A stretch of DNA of 64,000 nt from Hyphomonadaceae bacterium UBA1849 (lineage in GTDB: Bacteria > Pseudomonadota > Alphaproteobacteria > Caulobacterales > Hyphomonadaceae): positions 1,369,567 through 1,433,566 of the forward strand of contig DDIN01000008.1 of assembly GCA_002338565.1 (NCBI GenBank). Reading direction: 5' to 3'. The position numbers were made by a program, and so were the translations under genes. Each line of letters begins with the position of its first letter. Within the stretch, counting starts at the first letter, position 1. Positions 7,424-16,631 of the stretch are shown here, piece after piece. Under the pieces are notes generated by a model. The model was given only the letters and a program-made list of their open reading frames with translations. It made no database searches and was not told the DNA's origin.

Positions 7424-9238
7424 TTAGACAGCCTCAACCTTTTTCATGCGCTTGCGCTCGTGCGGGTCGAGATAGACCTTACGCAGGCGGATGGATTCCG
7501 GTGTCACTTCCACCAGCTCGTCATCCTGAATGTATGCGAGAGCACGTTCGAGTGTGAGCTTCATAGGAGGTGTCAGGCGCACCGCTTCGTCAGTACCGGA
7601 TGCACGGACGTTAGTAAGCTTTTTGCCTTTGAGGACGTTCACTTCAAGGTCGTTATCGCGAGAGTGCTCGCCGACAATCATGCCGCCATAAACCTTTTCC
7701 TGCGGCTCGATCATGATCTTGCCGCGGTCTTCCAGGTTCCAGAGGGCGAACGCAACGGCTTCGCCTTTTTCCATAGCGATGAGAACGCCTGTGTGTCGGC
7801 CCTGAATCTTACCTTTGTGTGGTTGGTATTCAAGGAAGACGCGGTTCATGATCGCGGTGCCGCGTGTGTCAGAGAGGAGTTCGCCCTGATAACCGATCAG
7901 GCCACGTGTTGGTGCGTGGAAAACAAGACGCGTACGGCCAACGCCGGATGGCTTCATCTCAACCATTTCAGCTTTGCGTTCAGAGAGTTTCTGAACAACC
8001 GCACCGGAGTGCTCGTCATCAACGTCGATTACGACTTCTTCGATTGGTTCCAGCTTGTCGCCGTTATCATCTTCTTTGAAGACAACTTTCGGACGGGACA
8101 CGCCAAGCTCGAAGCCTTCGCGGCGCATTGTCTCGATGAGAACAGAGAGCTGAAGCTCGCCTCGGCCTGCAACTTCGAATGCCTCGGCTTCAGTAGAGCG
8201 GGTCACTTTCAGCGCGACGTTACCTTCGGCCTCTTTCAGGAGACGGTCCCAGATCATACGGGAGGTCACTTTAGAGCCTTCAGTACCGGCCAGCGGTGAA
8301 TCGTTCACGCGGAAGGTCATGGCGATGGTTGGCGGGTCAATCGGCTGTGCCTGCATAGGCTCAGTTACGTCGAGCGCGCAGATCGTGTCCGCAACCGTCG
8401 CTTTGGTAAGGCCGGCGATAGATACAATGTCGCCTGCAACGCCTTCGTCGATTGGAGAGCGTTCAAGACCGCGGAATGCGAGAACTTTAGAGACGCGGCC
8501 CTGTTCGACGATTTCGCCGTTACGGTTCAGCGCTTTAACAGCCATGTTCGGCTTCACTGTGCCAGCTTCAACGCGGCCTGTCAGAATGCGGCCGAGGAAG
8601 TTGTCAGATGCCAGAGTGGTTGCCAGCAGCTTGAACGAGCCTTCAGACACGCGTGGCTCAGGCACGTGGCTCATGACGAGTTCAAACAGGGCGTCCATAT
8701 TGTCTGTCGGATTTTCGTAGTCCGTAGACATCCAGCCATTCTTTGCAGATCCGTAGAGGATCGGGAAGTCGAGCTGGTCGTCGTCAGCGTCGAGGTTTGC
8801 GAACAGGTCGAAAACTTCGTTGATGACTTCGTCCGGACGGCGCTCCGGCTTGTCGATTTTGTTGACAGCAACGATCGGGCGCAGGCCGACTTTAAGGGCT
8901 TTGGATACCACGAATTTGGTTTGTGGCATCGGGCCTTCAGCCGCGTCGACGAGAACGATACAGCCGTCCACCATGTGCAGAATACGCTCAACCTCGCCAC
9001 CGAAGTCGGCGTGGCCTGGCGTGTCTACGATGTTGATGCGGTGACCGTTCCACTCAATAGATGTCGCCTTGGCGAGAATGGTGATGCCGCGCTCTTTTTC
9101 CAGGTCATTGGAGTCCATCATCCGGTCGGATGTGCTCTCGTTTTCACGGAACGTACCGGACTGTTTCAGGAGTTCGTCGACGAGGGTCGTCTTACCGTGG
9201 TCGACGTGCGCAATGATTGCGATATTTCGCATGGACAT
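7424..9238 (-). CDS. typA: Translational GTPase TypA/BipA
   Basis: About 605 residues. TypA is a ribosome-bound GTPase of the EF-G class that aids 50S assembly and growth under stress. Seen from the N-terminus: MSMRNIAIIAHVDHGKTTLVD (P-loop), STSDRMMDSNDLEKERGITI (switch I), DTPGHADFGGEVER (G3), NKIDKPERRPDEV (G4), GSAKNGW (G5), then EF-G-like domains II, III and V, and the BipA C-terminal domain ending in RMKK. Start moved from 9277 to 9238, which removes 13 residues not typical of TypA. It is monocistronic, read away from a 312-base gene-free region. Confidence 0.96.
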   Translation of the reverse strand: MSMRNIAIIAHVDHGKTTLVDELLKQSGTFRENESTSDRMMDSNDLEKERGITILAKATSIEWNGHRINIVDTPGHADFGGEVERILHMVDGCIVLVDAAEGPMPQTKFVVSKALKVGLRPIVAVNKIDKPERRPDEVINEVFDLFANLDADDDQLDFPILYGSAKNGWMSTDYENPTDNMDALFELVMSHVPEPRVSEGSFKLLATTLASDNFLGRILTGRVEAGTVKPNMAVKALNRNGEIVEQGRVSKVLAFRGLERSPIDEGVAGDIVSIAGLTKATVADTICALDVTEPMQAQPIDPPTIAMTFRVNDSPLAGTEGSKVTSRMIWDRLLKEAEGNVALKVTRSTEAEAFEVAGRGELQLSVLIETMRREGFELGVSRPKVVFKEDDNGDKLEPIEEVVIDVDDEHSGAVVQKLSERKAEMVEMKPSGVGRTRLVFHAPTRGLIGYQGELLSDTRGTAIMNRVFLEYQPHKGKIQGRHTGVLIAMEKGEAVAFALWNLEDRGKIMIEPQEKVYGGMIVGEHSRDNDLEVNVLKGKKLTNVRASGTDEAVRLTPPMKLTLERALAYIQDDELVEVTPESIRLRKVYLDPHERKRMKKVEAV

Positions 9239-9550
9239 AGAATAGAGCCTTGGAAGGGAGGAAGTGTTGCGCCGCACATAAGCGAAAATGCCGCATATGG
9301 CTATAGCTGTGATGCGAATGGCGGGATTCGGTGAACTTCTACTATATATGGTGCGTTCTGTCTGGCGGGCGTGACGGTTGTCGCGTTGAAACCTGCAAGG
9401 ACAAACGCATGAATTTCTGCTGCGCGGCTTCGCGTATCGTGCCGTGATTTAGTCGGTAGAGAGAAGTGTTTCAAAAACTTCCGAAGCAATATTGACTCTT
9501 AAAATTGTATTTACCTTAATATTCCCGTCAATCTGATGGGTGGGGTTACA
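9239..9550. other. Gene-free region between divergent typA and a lipoprotein gene
   Basis: A 312-base divergent intergenic region. The right half (about 9480-9535) is AT-rich and contains TTGACT at 9492 followed about 18 bases later by TTAATAT, a possible sigma-70-type promoter for the lipoprotein gene. A 62-residue frame on the minus strand inside it has no good start site or recognisable content and is not called. Confidence 0.4.
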
Positions 9551-10855
9551 ATGAGATTTTTAGCAATGGCGGCGGCCATGACCGCGCTGGCGGGCTGCGC
9601 GAATCTGAATTCGATCAATCACCGTTTTGATATTCCGAACGATAGTCCGCATGCAATAACCGTCGATGCCCGGCAACGTGGGATCATTTCAAACAACGTC
9701 AGAATTACCCAAGGTACGGGCGACAACGCTCGAGAAGTTGAGCGTCTGACAATTTGCGCGGAACAATACCCTGATGTTTACACCGTTCTTGGTGGGGCGC
9801 TGGGAGGTAGTTTTTCATTAATACCAGCGGATCCTTCGCCGCAATTGCAGGCGGCCGTTAACGGAGCGTTTAATGAAACTGGCTCCGGGATTCAAAGAAC
9901 CCAGACTGTAAATATTCTTCGTGAGATGATGTTTCGCACCTGTGAGCGATTTATGAATGGCGGCATTGATCGCGCGGAGTTGTCAGTCCAAGCCGCCCGA
10001 GATGTTCGTGCCATGGTATCGATTCTTGCGATTGAGCAGTTGACGGGCTTGTTGACGCCGGACCCGACAGTGATTTCCTCGCAAAACTCTTCAACGGCCC
10101 TTTCCGGGGCTGTAGAGATGGCTGAAGCGGTTATTGATGCACGAAATGCCCTGAACACCGCGCGAACGAACAAGGAGGTGGCAGACGCCGCTTTAGCGCA
10201 CCAGCAAAATCGGAAAGCCGAATGCGACGAAGCAGATTCTGATGATGGTGAAGTCGCGGGTGCGGCCGGCAACTGCGAAACGGTTGAGGCAGATCTGGAA
10301 GCGGCGCAAACGTTGGCTACGCAACGGACGCAGGAATTAAATAACGCGCAGTCAGATTATGATACGATCAGCTCACTATCCGCCAGTTTTGCGACGGCAA
10401 CGAGCCGTGGGGTGAATCTGAACCCGACAGCGGGCGGACGTGGCGAGCATTATCTTGAGGATTCCCAATCTGTTGCGGCGGTAACGGAAGCGGTGACAAG
10501 AATCGTGGCGCTTGAGTATGGGTCATCAAACGGCCTCACCGCTTGTGAAGCTCTTTTGACCAGTGAGATCAATTTCGATGCTGAAAACGCGGGCCCGAGT
10601 TTTGCTGCTGGCTTCAACGCGCTTGCAGTGGTTTCGTCAGAGGAACGGGGCTTTGCAGAGAATCAAGGGGATCAGCATGGTCCGCAAGGCAATCTCGAAG
10701 AACTTGAATCCGGAGACGCCGCCGTTTTAGGTGCCTGTATGCGCATGCTGAACTACGCGCAAATCCGTCAACGCGAAACCATGGAAGCGATTTTTGCGCC
10801 CCGACTCGTAGCGGGTAACTCGTCCGTGTCAGACGATGAACCTAATGCAGAATAA
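9551..10855 (+). CDS. Secreted lipoprotein with coiled-coil segment, function unknown
   Basis: About 434 residues from ATG 9551, chosen over 9536 because GGTGGGG lies just before it. Residues 1-16 are a lipoprotein signal, MRFLAMAAAMTALAGC, with Cys16 as the lipid anchor, so the protein sits at the inner or outer membrane face. Residues about 190-275 are Ala/Glu/Gln-rich with heptad character (NTARTNKEVADAALAHQQN; ETVEADLEAAQTLATQRTQE), consistent with a coiled coil; an acidic loop lies between. Two later cysteine pairs might form disulfides. No family recognised. It stands alone, with an AT-rich promoter region before and a terminator after. Confidence 0.7.
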   Translation: MRFLAMAAAMTALAGCANLNSINHRFDIPNDSPHAITVDARQRGIISNNVRITQGTGDNAREVERLTICAEQYPDVYTVLGGALGGSFSLIPADPSPQLQAAVNGAFNETGSGIQRTQTVNILREMMFRTCERFMNGGIDRAELSVQAARDVRAMVSILAIEQLTGLLTPDPTVISSQNSSTALSGAVEMAEAVIDARNALNTARTNKEVADAALAHQQNRKAECDEADSDDGEVAGAAGNCETVEADLEAAQTLATQRTQELNNAQSDYDTISSLSASFATATSRGVNLNPTAGGRGEHYLEDSQSVAAVTEAVTRIVALEYGSSNGLTACEALLTSEINFDAENAGPSFAAGFNALAVVSSEERGFAENQGDQHGPQGNLEELESGDAAVLGACMRMLNYAQIRQRETMEAIFAPRLVAGNSSVSDDEPNAE

Positions 10856-10857
10856 AA

Positions 10858-10882
10858 AAAGGCGCCCGGTGAGGCGCCTTTC
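10858..10882. terminator. Bidirectional terminator
   Basis: AAAGGCGCC / GGCGCCTTT hairpin with a six-base loop between the convergent lipoprotein and dienelactone-hydrolase-family genes; A-rich before, T-rich after. Confidence 0.8.
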
Positions 10883-10902
10883 TCGTTGTCGGTGAGAGGG
10901 CG

Positions 10903-11622
10903 TTATGCCTCTGCGATGACTTCTTCCAGGAAGTTGGTCATGGCTGTCCATGAACGGGCATCAACATCAGCGCGGTAGAACATGCCGCCTTCTTTGTCGT
11001 TTGCCGCTTTGTTCGTGAAGGCATGTCCCGTATCAGTGTAAGCGATGAGCTGCGTATCTGCGCCTTTGGCGGTCATTTCGTCCAGCACGCCTTTCATCTG
11101 ATCAGGTGTCGCCATCGGGTCATCATAGCCGTGCAGAATGAGCACTTTAGCGGAGATGGCTTTGTCGGCGGCCAGGTTATCAGCCGGGAAGAACAGGCCG
11201 TGGAAAGAGACAACGCCCGCGACATCCATGCCTGCACGTGCTTCATCCAGTGCGCACAGGCCGCCGAAGCAATAGCCAATGCCGACAGTTTTATCTGCGC
11301 CGAGACCGGTTTCTTTCTGTGCGGTCGCAATTGAAAGCGCGAGGCGAGATTGCAGCTTGGCGCGGTCGCCCACCAGCGGGTTCATTAGCGCTTCGCATTC
11401 TGCCGGTTCAGATGCGCGATTGCCCTTGCCGTAAATGTCATAGGCAAATGCCGCATAGCCCATTTGAGAGAGACGGTCGCAAACGTCGCGTTCATGGTCG
11501 GACTGGCCGCCCCAGGCATGGCCGACAACCACGAGGCCGATTGGTGCTGCATCACCCGGAAGCGCCAGATAGCCTTCATAGGTTAGCTCTGCATCAGAAT
11601 AATCGACAGTTTTGGTGACCAT
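10903..11622 (-). CDS. Dienelactone hydrolase family protein
   Basis: A 239-residue alpha/beta hydrolase. Family members hydrolyse dienelactones or other small esters and lactones. Seen: VVVGHAWGGQSDHERDVCDRL (oxyanion region), the nucleophile elbow GYCFGG with Cys as nucleophile, as in true DLH, ILHGYDDPMATPDQM with the acid Asp, and YTDTGHAFTN with the catalytic His. All three of Cys, Asp and His are present. No signal peptide, so cytosolic. No aromatic-degradation genes lie nearby, so the natural substrate is open. Confidence 0.9.
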   Translation of the reverse strand: MVTKTVDYSDAELTYEGYLALPGDAAPIGLVVVGHAWGGQSDHERDVCDRLSQMGYAAFAYDIYGKGNRASEPAECEALMNPLVGDRAKLQSRLALSIATAQKETGLGADKTVGIGYCFGGLCALDEARAGMDVAGVVSFHGLFFPADNLAADKAISAKVLILHGYDDPMATPDQMKGVLDEMTAKGADTQLIAYTDTGHAFTNKAANDKEGGMFYRADVDARSWTAMTNFLEEVIAEA

Positions 11623-11789
11623 GTCCCACTCTCCTAAATTGATGTTTCCTCACGCAGAAACAGGTAGGCCGTGAGGCGGGGCGGCGCAATGGGCTAAAGC
11701 GAGTTCGCAAGTTTGCCGCCGGTTATGCCGCAGGGCTTTGCGGAACGCTTGGTGATATAATGTGTTGGTAGTGGGAAGGATGATGACCC

Positions 11790-12239
11790 ATGAAATACAT
11801 TGAGAAGCGTTTGTTCGACGGAGAAGAGATCGTCTATTGCGGCGATTTTCCGGGCATTCACAAATTCTGGGCCTGGGCCGCGCTTCTGTTTCTCGGCATT
11901 ATTGTCATCGGTATTTTCATCTTCATTGGCATGATGGTGCATTTCCGCACGACCGAGTTCTGCGTCACCTCGCGGCGCATCGTGCTGAAAAAAGGCTTCT
12001 TCACCGCCAATATGTATGAGCTGGAGCTGGACGCGATTGAAGGCGCGCATGTGCGCCAGACCTTTTTTGGGCGTATCTTCGGCTATGGCACGGTTGAAGT
12101 ACGTGGCCGCGGCGAGAGCGATATCGATTTTCCGACAATGTCAAAGCCCGGCGCGTTCGTTGCCGCCATTGAAGAAGCCCGCATGCATGCGCAGACCGCC
12201 CCGGTGGAGCATCTGGCCGAAGAGATGAAGCCGACTTGA
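11790..12239 (+). CDS. Membrane PH-domain (bPH2/YdbT-like) protein
   Basis: A 149-residue protein. It begins MKYIEKRLFDGEEIVY, has one or two membrane segments at about residues 26-51 (WAWAALLFLGIIVIGIFIFI), then a bacterial PH-like domain: FRTTEFCVTSRRIVLKKGFF and LELDAIEGAHVRQTFFGRIFGYGTVEVRGRG. This is the DUF304/bPH2 pattern, in which the hallmark is a T(N/S)RR(I/L) turn. The role of most members is unknown; several act in membrane protein handling. It stands alone with 119 bases before the helicase gene. Confidence 0.85.
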   Translation: MKYIEKRLFDGEEIVYCGDFPGIHKFWAWAALLFLGIIVIGIFIFIGMMVHFRTTEFCVTSRRIVLKKGFFTANMYELELDAIEGAHVRQTFFGRIFGYGTVEVRGRGESDIDFPTMSKPGAFVAAIEEARMHAQTAPVEHLAEEMKPT

Positions 12240-12358
12240 TCGGTTTTCTGCGAGGGGCTGTTGCTTTCTGCCAAGGCCTGCCACTCCCCTCTTGCTCTCA
12301 AACCTCCATGCCACTAGGGCTGATAGCGTAACGTAAAAGCAGAAAAGCGCTCTCGACC

Positions 12359-15208
12359 ATGAGCAAGCTCGTGGCCGTACTTGGCCCTACCAATACCGGC
12401 AAAACTCACTACGCACTGGAACGCATGCTGGCCTATGGCTCTGGCATGATCGGTCTGCCTTTGCGCCTGCTTGCGCGTGAAATTTACGACAAGGTTGTTG
12501 CCCAGAAGGGCTATGGCTCGGTGGCTCTGGTGACAGGCGAAGAGCGTATCTGGCCTGAAAACGCGCGTTATTTCATCTGTACGGTTGAGGCGATGCCGCT
12601 CTCCCAGCGCGTTGACTTCATGGCGATTGACGAAATCCAGCTCGCCTCTGATCCTGATCGCGGGCATGTGTTTACCCATCGCATTCTGAATGCGCGCGGT
12701 AATCATGAGACGGTTCTGCTTGGCTCTGAGATCATGCGCGAACCGCTGCGCAGGCTCGGTCTTGATGTGGATACGACGCATAGAGAGCGGTTTTCAGAGC
12801 TCACCTATATTGGCCCGCGTAAGATCACCAAGCTGCCGAAGCGTTCTGCGATTGTCGCTTTCTCAGCCGACGAGGTCTACGCCATTGCCGAGCTGTTAAA
12901 GCGCCAGCGCGGCGGGTCTGCTGTGGTGATGGGCGCGCTCAGCCCGCGTACGCGTAACGCGCAGGTAGATATGTATCAGTCGGGCGAGGTGGATTATCTC
13001 GTCGCAACGGATGCCATCGGCATGGGCCTCAACCTTGATGTGGAGCATATCGCCTTTGCCTCGCGGTCAAAGTTTGACGGTCGACGCCGCAGGGAACTGA
13101 ACGCTGCCGAGGCCGGGCAGATTGCAGGGCGGGCAGGGCGCTTTCGCACCGATGGTACATTCGGTGAGACGGGCGATTGCATGCCGTTTGAAGAGGACAT
13201 GGTGGCCCGTATTGAGGAACACCATTTCGAGCCTGTGCCATTCCTGCAATGGCGCAATTACGATCTCAGCTATCGCACGATTGATGACCTTCTCCGTACG
13301 CTGACCAAAAATAGCGGCGATCCGATCCTGCGTCAGACGCCTGACGCGCTGGATGAGGCAACGCTCCGCCGCATGGCGATGGACCATGATGTGAAAGAAC
13401 GCTGCACATCAGGCAAATATGTGAAGCGGCTCTGGGATTTGTGCTGCCTGCCGGACTTTCGCCGGACGGGTGTGGACGGGCATCACCGCGTCGTTCAGAC
13501 GCTCTGGAATAATCTGGCCGATCCGGATGCCCGCCTGTCATGCAATTTTATGGAAACCGCTCTTTCACGTTTGCGTTCTACAGAAGGCGATCTGGGCGTT
13601 TTGCAGACACGACTTGCTGCCATCCGTACTTGGACGTATGCAGCAAACCGATCTGATTGGGTCGAGAAGGCTGAAATCTGGCGCAATGAAACGCGCGAAA
13701 TTGAGGATCTTCTGTCAGATGCTTTGCATGAGTGTTTGACTCTTCGCTTTGTAGACAAGAGAACCACCGCATTAATGCGTGGACTAAGCCGTGAGGGTGC
13801 AATGGAAGCCGGATTTGGCGATAACGGTGAAATTACGATTGAAGGCCATGTGGTCGGTCATCTGGAGGGGCTTGTGTTCCGTCCGGTGGATGATGCGTCC
13901 AAGCTGGAAGGCAAAGCCATTCGAAGCGCGGCCATTCAAGCGTTGAAACCGATCCTTTCACAGCGTCTCGGCGAGATCGCTAAGGCTGAGCAGATCGCGT
14001 TCTCTATCAATGATTATGGTCAGGTGCTGTATGCGGACAAACCGATTGCGCGCCTCACTAAGGGTAATGACTGGCTGAGCCCGCGTGCTGAACTCATTGG
14101 CGCAGAAGATGCTGCCCCTGAGGAACGTGAGCTGACCCGTGCCCGCGCAGAACGCTATGTCACCGATTATGCGCAGAAACTGCTTCCGGCTCTGATGGCG
14201 CTGAAAGCCCAGCTCAACGAAGCTGAAATGCCAGGCATGGCGCGCGGTATTGCGTACCGCGTTCTGGAATCCGGCGCTGCGATTGATGTGCGCAAGGATG
14301 ATCCACCGCTGCGCCTGTCCGCTGAAGAACGTGAAGCGCTGAAGGGCTGGGGCATTCGTGCCGGCCGTGTCGCAGCTTACGCACCAGAAACAACTAAGCC
14401 CGCTCAACAGGCGCTGATTGCGCGTCTCTTCTCTGTCTTTAACGACACTGACGTTATGATCGCGCCGACCGGTGCAGGCTCGTTCCCGGTCGATGAGGGC
14501 TGGAGCGATGAAGCGCTACTCTCCCAAGGCTATCTGCGGTTTGGTCCGCGCGCGATCCGTGCAGATCTTGCTGAGCGCCTTGCATGGGAAATCGACAAGC
14601 GCCGCAAGGAAGCCGGCAAGAACCAGTTTGAAATTCCGCCAGAGCTTGCCTCTGTGGTTTCTTCGCCGGGTGATGCCTTTGTTGAAGTTCTGAAGGCTTA
14701 TGGCCTCTCACCAGCTGAGCATGACGCTGAAACCGGCGCAGTGAAAAACTGGCGCTTTATGGCTCGTGCGCGCAATGATCGTCCGCAGGGGCGTCGTAAT
14801 GGTCCGCGTGATGGCAGTGTGTCTGGCGGTGGTAAGCGTCCGGCCCGCGCGAAGGGCGCTGAAGGCAAGGGAGGTAATCGTCCGCAACGTGGCGGCGACA
14901 ACCGGGGTCAGGCTAAGGCTCGTGCGCAGGAACGCGCTGAAGCGCGCAAGCAGGATCCGGATAACCCGTTCGCAGCGCTTGCATCGCTTCTGCCGCCTCC
15001 TCCGGCGCCAAAGCCTAAGCCAAAAAAGAAGAAAAAACCGAAGGCTGAAAAGCCTGAGGCTGTTTCTGAAGAGGCTAAGGATCAGACGCAGAGCGTTCAG
15101 CCTGAGGTGACCGAAAACCCGTCTCCTGAAGTTGTGCCGCAGGAGGCTGCTGATAAAGCTGCTGAGAGCGCTCAATCCAGCGAGCCGACCGAGAAACCTG
15201 CTGAATAG
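12359..15208 (+). CDS. SUV3-like superfamily 2 RNA helicase with basic tail
   Basis: A 949-residue helicase resembling mitochondrial SUV3, which unwinds RNA for degradation. Seen: Walker A GPTNTGKT (9-16), GLPLRLLAREIYD, TGEERI, motif II DEIQ (91-94), LLGSEIM, then a second RecA domain with VVMGALSPRTRNAQ, ATDAIGMGLNL and motif VI AAEAGQIAGRAGR. The middle shares the SUV3-type helical region. From about residue 800 the sequence becomes low complexity, rich in Arg/Gly then Lys/Pro (KPKPKKKKKPK) and finally acidic, probably a disordered RNA-binding tail. The gene for an S4-domain protein starts eight bases after its stop, so both may act on structured RNA or ribosomes. Confidence 0.9.
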   Translation: MSKLVAVLGPTNTGKTHYALERMLAYGSGMIGLPLRLLAREIYDKVVAQKGYGSVALVTGEERIWPENARYFICTVEAMPLSQRVDFMAIDEIQLASDPDRGHVFTHRILNARGNHETVLLGSEIMREPLRRLGLDVDTTHRERFSELTYIGPRKITKLPKRSAIVAFSADEVYAIAELLKRQRGGSAVVMGALSPRTRNAQVDMYQSGEVDYLVATDAIGMGLNLDVEHIAFASRSKFDGRRRRELNAAEAGQIAGRAGRFRTDGTFGETGDCMPFEEDMVARIEEHHFEPVPFLQWRNYDLSYRTIDDLLRTLTKNSGDPILRQTPDALDEATLRRMAMDHDVKERCTSGKYVKRLWDLCCLPDFRRTGVDGHHRVVQTLWNNLADPDARLSCNFMETALSRLRSTEGDLGVLQTRLAAIRTWTYAANRSDWVEKAEIWRNETREIEDLLSDALHECLTLRFVDKRTTALMRGLSREGAMEAGFGDNGEITIEGHVVGHLEGLVFRPVDDASKLEGKAIRSAAIQALKPILSQRLGEIAKAEQIAFSINDYGQVLYADKPIARLTKGNDWLSPRAELIGAEDAAPEERELTRARAERYVTDYAQKLLPALMALKAQLNEAEMPGMARGIAYRVLESGAAIDVRKDDPPLRLSAEEREALKGWGIRAGRVAAYAPETTKPAQQALIARLFSVFNDTDVMIAPTGAGSFPVDEGWSDEALLSQGYLRFGPRAIRADLAERLAWEIDKRRKEAGKNQFEIPPELASVVSSPGDAFVEVLKAYGLSPAEHDAETGAVKNWRFMARARNDRPQGRRNGPRDGSVSGGGKRPARAKGAEGKGGNRPQRGGDNRGQAKARAQERAEARKQDPDNPFAALASLLPPPPAPKPKPKKKKKPKAEKPEAVSEEAKDQTQSVQPEVTENPSPEVVPQEAADKAAESAQSSEPTEKPAE

Positions 15209-15216
15209 GCACGCCC

Positions 15217-15507
15217 TTGGCTGAAACCGAACAACGCCTTGATATATGGCTGTGGCGGGCGCGCTTTTTCAAAATGCGCGCCGATGCCGCGAAAGCTGTG
15301 TCGCAAAAGGGTGTTCGGATCGATCGTACGGGTATGATCCGCAAATCACAGAAACCCGGCGCAACCGTGTGTGAGGGCGATATCCTCACATTCAGGGCGC
15401 GCGGACAGGTGCTGACGGTGCGTGTGCTTGGTCTGCCGCTTCGGCGCGGGCCTGCTGCTGAAGCTCAGGGCTTTTATGAAAGCGTGAGCGAGGAGAGTGA
15501 GGGTTAA
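15217..15507 (+). CDS. hslR: S4-domain RNA-binding protein, Hsp15 (HslR)-like
   Basis: A 96-residue protein starting at TTG 15217. It begins with the S4 signature RLDIWLWRARFFKMRADAA, followed by KGVRIDRTGMIRKSQKPGATV and VCEGDILTF, the pattern of heat-shock protein 15, which rebinds free 50S subunits carrying a peptidyl-tRNA. The next ATG would remove the S4 core, so TTG is favoured; an AGG sits nearby. It follows the SUV3-like helicase gene by eight bases and is likely cotranscribed. Confidence 0.88.
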   Translation: MAETEQRLDIWLWRARFFKMRADAAKAVSQKGVRIDRTGMIRKSQKPGATVCEGDILTFRARGQVLTVRVLGLPLRRGPAAEAQGFYESVSEESEG

Positions 15508-15565
15508 GGCTTGACGTCGCCGGGCAAACACGGTCCGGTCTCACGGGGAACTCAGGAATACTGCC

Positions 15566-16018
15566 ATGATGAACTGGTTGAAATCTATCTTCGGCTCTGA
15601 AGAGCCTCAGGAAATCGAAGCAGGTCGTACAGACGATCCGAAAGTTGCGGCTGCAGCGCTTCTCGTCGAGACAGCGCTCACTGACGGCATTTATGCTGAC
15701 ATTGAAAGCACGCGCATTGTTGAGGTTCTGACAAAGACTTTCGACATTTCAACGGATGAGGCGTCGACCATTCTGAACGAAGCCGAAGATGTTGCTGAAC
15801 ATGCGACGGGCGCGCACCAGTATACAACGCTGGTCAAAACCCTGCCGGAAGCCAATCGCATCGCCTTCATTGAGGGCCTCTATTATGTGACGCTGGCCGA
15901 TGGCGAGAAATGCCCGTTTGAAGACGCGTTTGTGCGTCATGTCGCCTCCTTGCTTCACATTGAAGATCGTGATCGGGCAGAGGCCAGAAAACGCGCTGAA
16001 CAGCAGTCTTTAGCTTAG
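15566..16018 (+). CDS. TerB-like protein
   Basis: A 150-residue protein resembling the tellurite-resistance TerB fold, an all-helical, metal-binding domain present in many alphaproteobacteria without the ter operon. Seen: AAAALLVETALTDGIYADIEST, DEASTILNEAEDVAEHA, and IAFIEGLYYVTLADGEKCPFEDAFVRHVASLL, where acidic pairs mark the metal site. There is no ter gene cluster nearby, so tellurite resistance should not be assumed. ATG codons at 15566 and 15569 are both possible. Confidence 0.85.
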   Translation: MMNWLKSIFGSEEPQEIEAGRTDDPKVAAAALLVETALTDGIYADIESTRIVEVLTKTFDISTDEASTILNEAEDVAEHATGAHQYTTLVKTLPEANRIAFIEGLYYVTLADGEKCPFEDAFVRHVASLLHIEDRDRAEARKRAEQQSLA

Positions 16019-16081
16019 CTTAATTGACTTTCTGCTATTCGCGCCGCATGTGATCGCCGAAACTGGTCGGAGAATGATTGA

Positions 16082-16423
16082 ATGACTTATATCGTCACGG
16101 ATGCCTGTATTAAATGCAAATACATGGATTGTGTCGAAGTGTGTCCGGTGGACTGTTTTTACGAGGGTGAAAACTTCCTCGTAATTCATCCGGACGAGTG
16201 TATCGATTGCGGCGTCTGCGAGCCTGAGTGCCCGGTAGAAGCTATTGTTCCGGATACGGAAGACGAGCCGGATGGCAAGTGGCTGAAGGTCAACTCTAAA
16301 TTCGCTGAAGTCTGGCCGAATATTACAGTTATGGGCACGCCACCTGCGGATCGTGACCAGTTTGCCGAAGAAAAAGGTAAATTTGAGAAGTATTTCTCTG
16401 AAAAGCCAGGGACTGGAAGTTAG
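16082..16423 (+). CDS. fdxA: Seven-iron ferredoxin (3Fe-4S and 4Fe-4S)
   Basis: A 113-residue ferredoxin. Cysteines fall at 9, 12, 17, 21, 25, 40, 43, 46 and 50, which is the Azotobacter ferredoxin I spacing shifted by one: 9, 17 and 50 fit the [3Fe-4S] cluster; 21, 40, 43 and 46 the [4Fe-4S] cluster. The C-terminal NITVMG-PPAD segment and length are normal for FdxA. It is a low-potential electron carrier in the cytosol. fdxA next to carD is a common alphaproteobacterial arrangement; here a 208-base gap with inverted repeats separates them. Confidence 0.96.
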   Translation: MTYIVTDACIKCKYMDCVEVCPVDCFYEGENFLVIHPDECIDCGVCEPECPVEAIVPDTEDEPDGKWLKVNSKFAEVWPNITVMGTPPADRDQFAEEKGKFEKYFSEKPGTGS

Positions 16424-16483
16424 GCAGACAGCTGATAACTTCTTAAGCCTAGTTATGCCTTACGTGAAACAAGTGTGACAGGG

Positions 16484-16506
16484 CACTATTCTTATAAGCA
16501 ATAGTG
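16484..16506. promoter_or_regulatory. Nested inverted repeat upstream of carD
   Basis: CACTATT / AATAGTG arms flank CTTATAAG, itself a perfect palindrome. It lies 126 bases before the carD start and 61 after the fdxA stop. A regulator site or a weak fdxA 3' hairpin are both possible; there is no T-run. Confidence 0.35.
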
Positions 16507-16631
16507 TGTTATAAGGCGTTCCCGCGCTCATAATTCTTAACCAATGGTTAATTTCTGCTAATCCTGTGTTTTTGATTAGCACGGAGAGTTATTGAGCGTC
16601 GATTTGTTTGCGTTGAGAGGTAAAACAAAAA

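Noticed and set aside
7460..9334. Long plus-strand frames of 279 and 222 residues opposite typA
   Set aside because: They mirror the codon pattern of typA and lack a plausible start or domain.
9301..9489. 62-residue minus-strand frame in the typA upstream region
   Set aside because: No ribosome site, no domain, and it covers a likely promoter region.
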